Positions 44,228 through 52,202 of a stretch of 64,000 nt of DNA are shown piece by piece. Source of the stretch: Collimonas humicola (lineage in GTDB: Bacteria > Pseudomonadota > Gammaproteobacteria > Burkholderiales > Burkholderiaceae_D); assembly GCF_018304945.1 (NCBI RefSeq), contig NZ_JAGQEE010000001.1, positions 496,001-560,000 of the forward strand. The letters are read 5' to 3'. A program made the translations under genes and the position numbers. Positions within the stretch are counted from its first letter, which is position 1. Each line of letters begins with the position of its first letter. Under the pieces are notes generated by a model. It saw only the letters and a program-made list of their open reading frames with translations. It was not told the DNA's origin and did no database searches.

Positions 44228-44315
44228 ATTTGCTGTACTGGACTTGCCTGCGCCCAGGACCTGCGCGCAAGTGCCATTGAGCCGTATCGGATTGTTTATT
44301 GTTTAGGAGTCCACC

Positions 44316-45833
44316 ATGTGTGGCATAGTCGGCATCGCTTCCCATAACCCCGCCAATCAACTCATTTATGACGCCTTGTTGCTTTTGCAACATCGCGGCC
44401 AGGATGCGGCGGGCATTGCAACCAACCACGGCAACGGATTTTTCATGCACAAGGCCAACGGCCTGGTGCGCGACGTCTTCCGTACCCGCAACATGCGTTC
44501 GCTGCCGGGCAATTTCGGCATCGGCCAGGTGCGCTACCCGACCGCCGGCACTGCCAGCGCGGAAGAAGCGCAACCGTTCTACGTCAATGCCCCGTTCGGC
44601 ATCATCCTGGCGCACAACGGCAACCTGACCAACGCCGAGCAACTGAAGATCGAGATGTTCAAGAACGATCGCCGGCACATCAATACCGATTCCGATACCG
44701 AAGTGCTGCTGAACGTCCTGGCGCATGAAATCCAGCAAGCCACGATCGGCTATTCGCTCGACCCGGGCGTGCTGTTCAAGGCGGTCGCCAATGTTCACAA
44801 GCGGGTGCGCGGTTCCTACGCCGTCGTGGCGCAGATCGCCGGCCACGGTTTGCTGGCTTTCCGCGATCCTTACGGCATCCGTCCGCTGTGCATCGGCGCC
44901 AACGAAACCGACAAGGGCACCGAATACGTCATCGCCAGCGAGTCGGTCGCGTTGGAAGGCCTGGGCTTCCGTTTCCTACGCGACGTCATGCCAGGCGAAG
45001 CGATTTTCATCGATATCGACGGCCAGATGTATAACCAGCAATGCGCTGACAATCCAACCCTGAATCCATGCGCGTTTGAATTCGTCTACCTGGCCCGTCC
45101 GGATTCGATCATCGACGGCGCGTCGGTGTACGCCACCCGCCTGAAAATGGGCGAGTACCTGGCCGACAAGATCAAGCGCGAATTCTCCAGCGGCGACATC
45201 GACGTGGTCATGCCGATTCCCGACTCGTCGCGTCCGGCTGCCATCCAATTGGCGCTCAAGCTGAACATCGAATACCGCGAAGGCTTCATCAAGAACCGTT
45301 ACATCGGCCGTACCTTCCTGATGCCGGGGCAGGCGATCCGCAAGAAATCGGTGCGCCAGAAATTGAACGCGATCGGCTCTGAATTCAAGGGCAAGACTGT
45401 GCTGCTGGTCGACGATTCGATCGTGCGCGGCACCACCAGCCGTGAAATCGTGCAGATGGCGCGCGACTCCGGCGCCAAGCGCGTGATCTTTGCCTCGGCG
45501 GCGCCGCCGGTCAAGTTCCCGAACGTCTACGGCATCGACATGCCGACCCGCGGCGAGCTGATCGCCTACGGCCGCAGCGATGAAGAAGTGTGCCGCGAGA
45601 TCACCGCCGACGCGCTGGTGTACCAGGATATCGACGCCCTCAAGCGTTCGATCTCCGACGTCAATCCATTGCTGAGAAATTTCGAGGCATCCTGCTTTGA
45701 CGGCAACTACATCACCGGCGATATTTCACGCGACTACCTCGACCGCATCGAGTTTGCGCGCAACAATCCGAAGCCGGAGAGTGAAGATGCGGTGCGTTCG
45801 CAGCTGAATCTGAGCTTGGCGCAAGTCGACTGA
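44316..45833 (+). CDS. purF: Amidophosphoribosyltransferase
   Basis: A 505-residue cytoplasmic enzyme that catalyses the first step of purine synthesis from PRPP and glutamine. The N-terminal nucleophile is Cys2 in MCGIVGIASH with no propeptide, as in the Gram-negative type. The glutaminase domain shows RGQDAAGI and IGQVRYPTAGTASAEEAQPF; the phosphoribosyltransferase domain shows PDSSRPAAIQLA and the PRPP loop TVLLVDDSIVRGTTSREIVQMARDSGAK. A GGAG site precedes the ATG. It follows cvpA and precedes metZ. Confidence 0.97.
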   Translation: MCGIVGIASHNPANQLIYDALLLLQHRGQDAAGIATNHGNGFFMHKANGLVRDVFRTRNMRSLPGNFGIGQVRYPTAGTASAEEAQPFYVNAPFGIILAHNGNLTNAEQLKIEMFKNDRRHINTDSDTEVLLNVLAHEIQQATIGYSLDPGVLFKAVANVHKRVRGSYAVVAQIAGHGLLAFRDPYGIRPLCIGANETDKGTEYVIASESVALEGLGFRFLRDVMPGEAIFIDIDGQMYNQQCADNPTLNPCAFEFVYLARPDSIIDGASVYATRLKMGEYLADKIKREFSSGDIDVVMPIPDSSRPAAIQLALKLNIEYREGFIKNRYIGRTFLMPGQAIRKKSVRQKLNAIGSEFKGKTVLLVDDSIVRGTTSREIVQMARDSGAKRVIFASAAPPVKFPNVYGIDMPTRGELIAYGRSDEEVCREITADALVYQDIDALKRSISDVNPLLRNFEASCFDGNYITGDISRDYLDRIEFARNNPKPESEDAVRSQLNLSLAQVD

Positions 45834-45878
45834 TCTTGTGTTCTGAACGTATGCAATATTCAGCTTAAAAACCTGGTT

Positions 45879-45961
45879 CACGCAAAACACGAAAGGCGCG
45901 AAAATATCCGTTAATGATTTCCTTCATTCGGCTGGTTTTCGTGCCTTTCGCGTTTTTCGTG
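45879..45961. repeat. Large imperfect inverted repeat between purF and metZ
   Basis: The 26-nt left arm (45879-45904) and right arm (45936-45961) match in 23 of 26 positions when one is reverse-complemented, with a 31-nt loop between them. The core is CGAAAGGC and its complement. It is too long for a typical terminator and has no T run. It resembles a mobile REP-type element or a transcript-processing hairpin and begins 46 nt after the purF stop. Confidence 0.75.
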
Positions 45962-45990
45962 GACAAAGGCATGACAGGTAAAAATCCAAC

Positions 45991-47226
45991 ATGACGCAAA
46001 AATACGGTTTCACCACCACCATCCTGCACAGCGACCGCCAGAAAACCATCGAACACGGCGCGCCGCACAAGCCGGTCCACACCTCGGTCACCTGGGGCTA
46101 CAGCGATGCGCGCCAGCTGGCCGAGGTATTCCAGGGCAAGCAGTCGGGCTACCGCTATGGCCGCCAGGGCAATCCTACGGTTGCAGCGCTGGAAGACAAG
46201 GTCACCAAGATGGAGGGCGGTCTTGCCACTATCTGCTTCGCTTCCGGCATGGCGGCCATTGGCGCGCTGATCCAGGCCTTGCTGCGCGAGGGCGATCATG
46301 TGGTGTCGTCGGTATTTTTGTTTGGCAATACTGCCAGCATGTGGCAAACCTTTGGCGGCCAGGGCGGCAAAGTCAGCATGGTCGACGCCACCGATGTGGC
46401 GCAGGTGGAAGCGGCGCTGACGCCGGCGACCCGCATGGTGTTCGTCGAAACCATCGCCAATCCGCGCACGCAGATTGCCGATCTCAAGCGCATCGGCGAA
46501 TTGTGCCGTGCGCGCGGGATCCTGTTCGTGGTCGACAACACCATGACTTCGCCTTACCTGTTCCAGCCCAAGGCGGTCGGCGCCGGCCTGGTGGTCAACT
46601 CGCTGACCAAATCGATAGGCGGCCATGGCAATGCCCTGGGCGGCGCACTGACCGATACAGGCTTGTTTGACTGGACTCGTTTCCCTAATATCTACGATGC
46701 CTACAAGCGCAATCCGGAAGCGCAATGGGCCTTGGCGCAGATCCGCGCCAAGAGCCTGCGCGATTTCGGCGCATCGCTCGGCCCCGAAGCGGCGCATCAC
46801 ATTGCTGTCGGCGCGGAGACCATCGCCTTGCGCATGGAGCGCAGCAGCGCCAGCGCGCTGGCCGTGGCTAACATGCTGGAAGCCGATCCGCGCGTCGCCG
46901 CCGTACATTACCCGGGCCTGGAGTCGCATCCGCAGCACGCCTTGGCGGCTGAGCTGTTTCGCAGCAACAGCTATCTGTTCAGCTTTGAATTGAAGCCGGA
47001 AATCGATTGCTTCGACTACCTGAATCGCTTGAAACTGGCGATTTCCGGCACCCATCTGGGCGACAACCGGACCCTGGTGATTGCCGTCGCGCACACTATT
47101 TTCTACGAGATGGGAGCAGAGCGGCGCGCTGCCATGGGCATCAGCGAATCGCTGATCCGGGTCTCGATCGGGATCGAAGATACGGCCGACCTGGTGGCGG
47201 ATTTCAAGCAGGCTTTAGAGGCCTGA
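45991..47226 (+). CDS. metZ: Cys/Met-metabolism PLP enzyme, O-succinylhomoserine sulfhydrylase type
   Basis: A 411-residue fold-type I PLP enzyme of the Cys/Met-metabolism family. The PLP lysine is K207 in NSLTKSIGGHG; other family segments are GYRYGRQGNPTVAALEDKVTKMEGG, FASGMAAIGALIQALL, VDNTMTSPYLFQPKAVGAG, SLGDNRTLVIAVAHT-like sequence (HLGDNRTLVIAVAHTIF) and ESLIRVSIGIEDTADLV. Position after purF matches metZ, which makes homocysteine from O-succinylhomoserine and sulfide; a cystathionine gamma-synthase or lyase cannot be excluded by sequence alone. A terminator follows. Confidence 0.9.
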   Translation: MTQKYGFTTTILHSDRQKTIEHGAPHKPVHTSVTWGYSDARQLAEVFQGKQSGYRYGRQGNPTVAALEDKVTKMEGGLATICFASGMAAIGALIQALLREGDHVVSSVFLFGNTASMWQTFGGQGGKVSMVDATDVAQVEAALTPATRMVFVETIANPRTQIADLKRIGELCRARGILFVVDNTMTSPYLFQPKAVGAGLVVNSLTKSIGGHGNALGGALTDTGLFDWTRFPNIYDAYKRNPEAQWALAQIRAKSLRDFGASLGPEAAHHIAVGAETIALRMERSSASALAVANMLEADPRVAAVHYPGLESHPQHALAAELFRSNSYLFSFELKPEIDCFDYLNRLKLAISGTHLGDNRTLVIAVAHTIFYEMGAERRAAMGISESLIRVSIGIEDTADLVADFKQALEA

Positions 47227-47252
47227 GCCGGCAGCTGTTGGAGAAAAGGGAG

Positions 47253-47290
47253 CGGGGCGGTTGCCAAGGCAGCCGCCCCGTTTGCATTTT
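47253..47290 (+). terminator. Strong terminator between converging metZ and LOG genes
   Basis: CGGGGCGGTTGCC (47253-47265) pairs with GGCAGCCGCCCCG (47268-47280) with one G-T wobble and an almost absent loop, followed by TTTGCATTTT. It ends metZ and overlaps the end of the LOG gene, so it may work for both strands. Confidence 0.75.
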
Positions 47291-47870
47291 AGATGGTGGT
47301 GCGGTCCAGCCACTTCGGCACATGCAGCGGCACGAACGATCTGAAGCGTTGCAGCAACGCTTCAGGTTGCGCTTCCGCCATCAGCAGCCCGGCCTGCTCA
47401 CCCTTGAGGAAGCGCTGCGACACCATGTGCTGGATGAACTGCAGCAAGCCGTCATAAAAGCCGTCGACGTTCAGCAGGCCGATGGGCTTCTGGTGAAAGC
47501 CCAGCTGCGCCCAGGTAAATACTTCGAATAATTCCTCCAGCGTGCCGATCCCGCCCGGCATGGCGATAAAGCCATCCGACAGCTCCGCCATCATCGCCTT
47601 GCGCTCGTGCATGTCCTTGACGATATGCAGTTGCGTCAAGCCCTTGTGGCCCAGTTCCTTGTTCAGCAGCGCTTCGGGAATGACGCCGGTGGCCCGGCCG
47701 CCCAGGCGCATCACTTCATCGGCAATGATGCCCATCAAGCCGACATTGCCGCCGCCGTAGACCAGCGCGATTTCCTGCTCGGCCATGGCTTGCGCCAGGC
47801 CGCGCGCGGCCAGCGCATAGGCCGGCGTGGCGCCGGGAGAAGAGCCGCAATAGATACAGAGAGATTTCAT
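47289..47870 (-). CDS. LOG-family cytokinin riboside 5'-monophosphate phosphoribohydrolase
   Basis: A 193-residue Rossmann-fold protein of the LOG family. It has the start KSLCIYCGSSPGATPAYALAARGLAQAMAEQEIALVYGGGNVGLMGIIADEVMRLGG and the catalytic PGGIGTLEELFEVFTWAQLG (PGGxGTxxE). LOG enzymes release a base from nucleoside 5'-monophosphates; outside plants and plant-associated microbes the natural substrate is often AMP-like. The ATG at 47870 starts at the conserved strand. It is 35 nt downstream of the TetR gene on the same strand and probably co-transcribed. Confidence 0.93.
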   Translation of the reverse strand: MKSLCIYCGSSPGATPAYALAARGLAQAMAEQEIALVYGGGNVGLMGIIADEVMRLGGRATGVIPEALLNKELGHKGLTQLHIVKDMHERKAMMAELSDGFIAMPGGIGTLEELFEVFTWAQLGFHQKPIGLLNVDGFYDGLLQFIQHMVSQRFLKGEQAGLLMAEAQPEALLQRFRSFVPLHVPKWLDRTTI

Positions 47871-47905
47871 GGTGATATTCAGGTTGGTATCTGCCGAGCC
47901 GCCAA

Positions 47906-48571
47906 TCAGGTGTTGCTTTGCAGGTATTTGGTTTTCAATTCTTCGAAATGGGTCAGCGTTTCGCCGCGCAGATAGGGTTGCATCAGCGCCAGCACCTGAT
48001 AGCAGCCGCTGGCCAGGGCATGATCCACCACGGGTTGTTCCGTGTACTGGCGCGGATTCAGGACATACTGGTAAGACAGCCAGTAACTGGCCACCACCAC
48101 CATGTTGGACGACAGCGCATCGATCTCGGCCGGGCTGGCATCGAGCGCCTGGTCTTCGTGCAAGCCTTGGCACAGTTCGCGGACGACGGCGATCTTGTGG
48201 CCGAAGATTTCCTTGAAGTGCAGCTCTAGGGTGCGGTTGCGCGACAGCAGGTCGTTCAGGTCGCGGTAAAAGAAGCGGTAGCGCCAGATCAGCTGGAACA
48301 TGTGGTGCAGATAGTGCCAGACGTCATGCATGGTGGGGCGCTGCCCCTGCGTCATGGCCAGCATGCGGCTGATTTCTTCCTCGAAGGTCACGAAAATCGA
48401 GTTGACGATATCGTCCTTGTTGCGGAAATGGTAATACAGATTGCCCGGCGAGATTTTCATCTCGTCGGCGATGATGGTGGTGGTGATGTTGGGTTCGCCG
48501 AACTCATTGAAGAGCCGCAACGACAGATCCATGATTTTTTCGCGGGTGCGACGTGGCGCCTTTTGCTCCAT
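47906..48571 (-). CDS. TetR/AcrR-family transcriptional regulator
   Basis: A 221-residue regulator with an N-terminal TetR helix-turn-helix (about residues 10-58, TREKIMDLSLRLFNEFGEPNITTTIIADEMKISPGNLYYHFRNKDDIVNSIFVTFE) and an all-helical ligand domain. The ligand is unknown. A perfect 7-4-7 inverted repeat at 48684-48701, 113 nt upstream of its start codon, is a candidate autoregulatory operator. It leads a two-gene minus-strand unit with the LOG gene and is divergent from DUF1289 and the APE operon, which it might also influence. Confidence 0.9.
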   Translation of the reverse strand: MEQKAPRRTREKIMDLSLRLFNEFGEPNITTTIIADEMKISPGNLYYHFRNKDDIVNSIFVTFEEEISRMLAMTQGQRPTMHDVWHYLHHMFQLIWRYRFFYRDLNDLLSRNRTLELHFKEIFGHKIAVVRELCQGLHEDQALDASPAEIDALSSNMVVVASYWLSYQYVLNPRQYTEQPVVDHALASGCYQVLALMQPYLRGETLTHFEELKTKYLQSNT

Positions 48572-48683
48572 GACTTGTTTTCTTTCTGATGTTCTGTCCG
48601 CAATGCCGTTTTACCAGATTGATAAATTGGCTCAGCAAAGATTGTATATTGCTTCCTGCCGATCGTCGTAGATGCATTGCTGA

Positions 48684-48701
48684 AATGCTAGTAATAGCAT
48701 T
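48684..48701. promoter_or_regulatory. Candidate TetR operator (7-4-7 inverted repeat)
   Basis: AATGCTA-GTAA-TAGCATT is a perfect palindrome in the divergent region between the TetR gene and the DUF1289 gene. Size and placement are typical of TetR operators. Confidence 0.45.
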
Positions 48702-48844
48702 CATTTTATCCGGTCAGGATTTCCTGCCGCGGCTGCCATCGAATCCTGAAATAGGGATGGTGCGGACAGGCGCTGTTATAAAATACGGGACAGGGCGGCG
48801 CTTGAGGGCAAGCGTTCCTGCGTTTTATTTTTATAAAGGTCAGC

Positions 48845-49036
48845 ATGTCAGATTCTCCCCCGCAACGTCCCGATACCCCTTGTGTAGCGGTCTGTTCGAC
48901 CACCTTCGACGATGTCTGCCGCGGCTGCGGCCGCACCGTGAATGAGGTGGCGCACTGGGTTTTCATGACCGAGGAGGAAAAAACCAAGGTCTGGGAGCGC
49001 ATTACCGCCGAGGGCTATCCGCGCCGCCAGGGCTGA
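48845..49036 (+). CDS. DUF1289 family protein
   Basis: A 63-residue protein with the DUF1289 pattern: TPCVAVCSTTFDDVCRGCGRTVNEVAHWVFMTEEEKTKVWERI. Four cysteines (C-x3-C, C-x2-C) suggest a small zinc- or iron-sulfur-binding fold. The family is widespread in Proteobacteria as a likely Fe-S or zinc protein, without an established reaction. It follows AAAGGTCAGC. It lies alone between the TetR gene and the APE operon. Confidence 0.88.
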   Translation: MSDSPPQRPDTPCVAVCSTTFDDVCRGCGRTVNEVAHWVFMTEEEKTKVWERITAEGYPRRQG

Positions 49037-49471
49037 TGCGCTAGCCAGGGTGCTTACGGCTACCCTGCGGCTTGCATGCTTTCTCTGTCGTCGCCCGTCT
49101 TGCGCCGGGATCCGTGCTTGTATTGTTTGTCATGCCACAGAAAATCATAGTGTTGTTTTTGACCATCATAATGACCGCTATTTATCGGCCTTGCTCAGTT
49201 TTGCACAGTCTTGTTTGATTTCTTGCGTATCGTGAAGCTCAATTTAACCGCATGGCCAACTGTAACTTACTGTATATTTTGCCGCAAAAATAGGCAGACT
49301 CATGAATAATTGCAAACAATGGTTAAAGTTTGCGATATTAGGCAATTGGTAATATTTCTCTGTGGCATATGGATTATAATGCCGCGCAAAATAGACAAAT
49401 TGCCGTCGGTTCGGCTCCCTGGGCTGCCGGCAAAAAATAAAGTCGATTCAATGGTTGTCGGGGAGTGGTAG
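49037..49471. other. 435-nt AT-rich region upstream of the APE operon
   Basis: A gene-free stretch with marked AT-richness between about 49130 and 49400 in an otherwise GC-rich setting. A consensus -10 hexamer TATAAT lies at 49375-49380; no matching -35 at the right distance was found, so the promoter may need an activator. The start of the first APE gene is at 49472. The short frames inside it look non-coding. Confidence 0.5.
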
Positions 49472-50281
49472 ATGGAACTCGGGGGAGTTAGATTTTCAAT
49501 CGCGTCGCATGCTGCATGGGCGCCGGGGCTAGACACGGCCATTGCCTGGATGGCATGGGCCGAACAGCCCTATGTCATTGAAGGCGAGCGCGAAGCAGCG
49601 GTCGCCGCGATGCCCGCCATGCTGCGCCGGCGCGCCGGTTTTACCGGCAAAATGGCGCTGGAAACCGCTTATCGCTGCCTCGATGGCAGGGTTGGCGTGC
49701 CGACCGTGTTTTGTTCGCGCCATGGCGAGTGCATGCGCTCGGTCGAGCTGCTTGCCGATCTCGCAGATGAGCAGCCTCTGTCTCCCGCTTCTTTCAGCCT
49801 GTCTGTTCACAATGCCGCTGCCGGCCTGTTTTCGATCGCGCGCCAGGACCAGGCCAGCCATGCTGCCCTGGCAGCCGGGCATGCAGGTGTCGAACACGCG
49901 GTGATCGAAGCCTGCGGCTTGCTGGCGGACGGCGCCTCCGAAGTGCTGCTGGTGGTCTACGACGGCGTGTTGCCAGCGTTGTTTCACGAATTTCAAGATT
50001 GCCGGGAACAGCCCTTCGCCTGGGCCTGGCTGGTGCAGGCGGTGAGCGCGGAATCGAGCGATGTGATCGGGCTGTCCTGGGGGAGCCTGGATGAGGATGA
50101 TGCAAACGTCATGAAACCAGAGTCAGGCACGGCGGAGGCAGGCAGCGAAGATGGCGGCGACGCGCGCCAGCCGGCCGGCCTGGAGTTGCTGGCATTTTAT
50201 CTGCGCCGGCAGGCCGAACTTCTGCGTACTGTGGATAAGCAACGCTGGCGCTGGCAACGGCTGCGGGGACAGCATGCTTAA
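49472..50281 (+). CDS. Beta-ketoacyl synthase-like chain-length factor of the APE operon
   Basis: A 269-residue protein of the N-terminal ketoacyl-synthase-like type. Matching regions are RRRAGFTGKMALETAYRCLDG, PTVFCSRHGECMRSVELLADLADEQPLSPASFSLSVHNAAAGLFSIAR and VEHAVIEACGLLADGASEVLLVVYDG. The segment that would carry the active-site Cys reads SVHNAAAG, with no cysteine, so it is probably a non-catalytic partner (chain-length factor, ApeC-like) of a true ketosynthase. It is the first gene of the operon. A basic C-terminal tail (RRQAELLRTVDKQRWRWQRLRG) is present. It overlaps the next gene by 8 nt. Confidence 0.85.
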   Translation: MELGGVRFSIASHAAWAPGLDTAIAWMAWAEQPYVIEGEREAAVAAMPAMLRRRAGFTGKMALETAYRCLDGRVGVPTVFCSRHGECMRSVELLADLADEQPLSPASFSLSVHNAAAGLFSIARQDQASHAALAAGHAGVEHAVIEACGLLADGASEVLLVVYDGVLPALFHEFQDCREQPFAWAWLVQAVSAESSDVIGLSWGSLDEDDANVMKPESGTAEAGSEDGGDARQPAGLELLAFYLRRQAELLRTVDKQRWRWQRLRGQHA

Positions 50282-51053
50282 TCGCCTGAACCGTTATTGG
50301 CGGGTGCTGGCCACCGGCGCCAGTTTCGTGGTGTTCGCCATCGGCGGCCTGATCTTGCGCGCTGTGGTGTTTCCGCTGCTGAATCTGATCATTTGGGAGC
50401 ACCAGTTGCGCCGGCTGATCGCGCGCCGGGTGATTCGCTGGGTGTTCCGCGGCTTTGTCGGCCTGATGCGCTGGCTCGGCGTGCTGAATTACGACATCAG
50501 CGGCCTGGAGCGCCTGGAGCGGCAAGGTTTGCTGATCCTGGCCAATCATCCGACCTTGATCGATACGGTGTTCCTGATGGCCTTCGTCAAGCGCGCCGAC
50601 TGCATCGTCAAGGGACGGCTGTGGGACAACCCGTTCACGCGCGGACCGGTGAGCGCCGCCGGCTACATCAGCAACGACGATGGCAATGGCCTGGTGGAAA
50701 GCTGCATCACTTCCCTGCGGCGCGGCAGCAACCTGATCATCTTTCCGGAAGGCACGCGCACTGCCGGCGACGGCCAGATCAACCTGAAGCGCGGCGCCGC
50801 CAACATTGCGGTGCGCAGCCTGTCGAACGTGACGCCGGTGGTGATCCGCTGCCTGCCGCCGACCTTGGGCAAGGGCGCCAAATGGTGGCAGGTGCCGCCG
50901 GTCGCCGCGCATTTCAGCATCGAAGTAAAGGACGATATCGACGTTCACGAGTTTCTTGCCAGATCCGGCAGCGAAGTATTGGCTGCCAGGCATTTGACCG
51001 CGTATTTGCAGGATTATTTTAGGAAAGAAAGCCAAGTCCATGCAGCAGCTTGA
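50274..51053 (+). CDS. PlsC-type acyltransferase of the APE operon
   Basis: A 259-residue membrane-associated 1-acylglycerol-phosphate acyltransferase-like protein. An N-terminal membrane segment (about 12-40) precedes the catalytic NHPTLID (H92-x4-D97) and the acceptor-binding FPEGTRT (from F157). It probably moves an acyl or polyene chain to a lipid acceptor at the inner membrane. The ATG at 50274 overlaps the previous stop; the gene also overlaps the following acyl carrier protein gene by 14 nt, so translation is coupled. Confidence 0.88.
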   Translation: MLNRLNRYWRVLATGASFVVFAIGGLILRAVVFPLLNLIIWEHQLRRLIARRVIRWVFRGFVGLMRWLGVLNYDISGLERLERQGLLILANHPTLIDTVFLMAFVKRADCIVKGRLWDNPFTRGPVSAAGYISNDDGNGLVESCITSLRRGSNLIIFPEGTRTAGDGQINLKRGAANIAVRSLSNVTPVVIRCLPPTLGKGAKWWQVPPVAAHFSIEVKDDIDVHEFLARSGSEVLAARHLTAYLQDYFRKESQVHAAA

Positions 51054-51300
51054 AGAAGAAGTAAAGCAGGTCATCATCGATGTCCTGCAGTTGGAAGATA
51101 TCACTCCGGCCGACATCGTCAGCGATGCGCCGTTGTTCGTCGACGGCCTCGGCCTCGATTCGATCGATGCGCTGGAACTCGGCGTGGCGATCCAAAAGCG
51201 ATACGGCATCTCGTTGTCGGCGGATTCGACCGAGACCCGCAATCATTTTGCTTCAGTGCGCACGCTGGCCGCGATGATCGCCAGCAATAGAAAGAAATGA
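51040..51300 (+). CDS. Acyl carrier protein 1 of the APE operon
   Basis: An 86-residue acyl carrier protein. The 4'-phosphopantetheine serine is S41 in GLGLDSIDALELGVAIQKRYG. It would carry the aryl starter or the growing polyene. It overlaps the acyltransferase gene and is followed 10 nt after its stop by a second carrier protein gene. In characterised APE systems two carriers (ApeE and ApeF type) are used. Confidence 0.92.
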   Translation: MQQLEEEVKQVIIDVLQLEDITPADIVSDAPLFVDGLGLDSIDALELGVAIQKRYGISLSADSTETRNHFASVRTLAAMIASNRKK

Positions 51301-51310
51301 CGGTGTGACG

Positions 51311-51580
51311 ATGTTGACCAATTCGATGAGCAAGGAAGAGATCTACCTGTGGCTGGTGAATGTGTTGCATGAAATGTTCGAGATCGACAAGGACAAGGTA
51401 ACGCCGCAAGCCAATCTGTATACCGATCTGGATATCGACAGCATCGATGCCGTGGATCTGGTGGTCAAGCTCAAGCAGCTGACCGGCAAGCGCCTGCAGC
51501 CGGATGTGTTCAAGGCGGTGCGCACGGTGCAGGACGTGGTCGATGCATTGGCTGCCTTGCTGGCAGAGGATGCCGGCTAA
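51311..51580 (+). CDS. Acyl carrier protein 2 of the APE operon
   Basis: An 89-residue acyl carrier protein with the attachment serine S44 in LDIDSIDAVDLVVKLKQLTGKRL. It differs enough from the first carrier to have a separate task. The ATG at 51311 is preferred; a GTG at 51305 and an ATG at 51326 are possible alternatives because no strong ribosome binding site is visible. It overlaps the start of the COG4648-type membrane protein gene. Confidence 0.9.
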   Translation: MLTNSMSKEEIYLWLVNVLHEMFEIDKDKVTPQANLYTDLDIDSIDAVDLVVKLKQLTGKRLQPDVFKAVRTVQDVVDALAALLAEDAG

Positions 51581-52202
51581 GGCGCCCGGGAATACCGTGC
51601 AGAATTTCTGGCGCCTTGTGCCGACCGCCGTCAGCGTGCTGGTCACCTTGCTCTATCCGCTCGCGATCTGGCTGGGGCACGGCCATGCCGAGCCGCGCCT
51701 GCTGGCTTTGCTGCTGGTGCTGGCGGCCGCAACACGCCTGCCTACGCTGAAGATCAACCGCGCCAGCCGCTGGTGGCTGGCCGGCGCCTTGCTGCTGGCA
51801 GGGATCGCCATCTGGAATAATGCCTTGCTGCCCTTGAAGCTGTATCCGGTGCTGGTCAATCTTGGCATGCTGGCCTTGTTCAGCTATAGCCTGTACGTGC
51901 CGCCATCGATCATCGAACGCATGGCGCGCCTGAGCGATCCCGCTTTACCCGCTTATGCGGTTGCCTATACGCGCCGCGTGACACAGGTATGGTGCGGCTT
52001 TTTTGTCCTCAATGGCGGACTGGCGCTGGCGACCGCGTTGTGGGCTTCGGCCGCGCTCTGGTCCCTGTACAACGGCGTAGTGGCCTACGTCCTGATGGGC
52101 TGCCTGTTCGCCGGCGAATACCTGGTGCGCATCCTGGTAAGGCGCCGTCATTCCCGGCTTGAAGCGCAAGCCAGCCTGCGGCAGGACGGTCAGCATGTCT
52201 GA
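51570..52202 (+). CDS. COG4648-type membrane protein of the APE operon
   Basis: A 210-residue inner membrane protein with about five or six transmembrane segments (for example AVSVLVTLLYPLAIWLGH, LLALLLVLAAATRL, WLAGALLLAGIAIW, PVLVNLGMLALFSYSLYV and GGLALATALWASAALWSLYN). It is a hallmark but uncharacterised member of APE-type clusters. GCAGAGG precedes the ATG at 51570. The gene overlaps both neighbours, which ties it to the pathway. Confidence 0.85.
   Translation: MPAKAPGNTVQNFWRLVPTAVSVLVTLLYPLAIWLGHGHAEPRLLALLLVLAAATRLPTLKINRASRWWLAGALLLAGIAIWNNALLPLKLYPVLVNLGMLALFSYSLYVPPSIIERMARLSDPALPAYAVAYTRRVTQVWCGFFVLNGGLALATALWASAALWSLYNGVVAYVLMGCLFAGEYLVRILVRRRHSRLEAQASLRQDGQHV

Noticed and set aside
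48589-48945. 118-codon plus-strand frame overlapping the DUF1289 start
   Set aside because: It reads through the divergent promoter region and the candidate TetR operator and has no conserved sequence.
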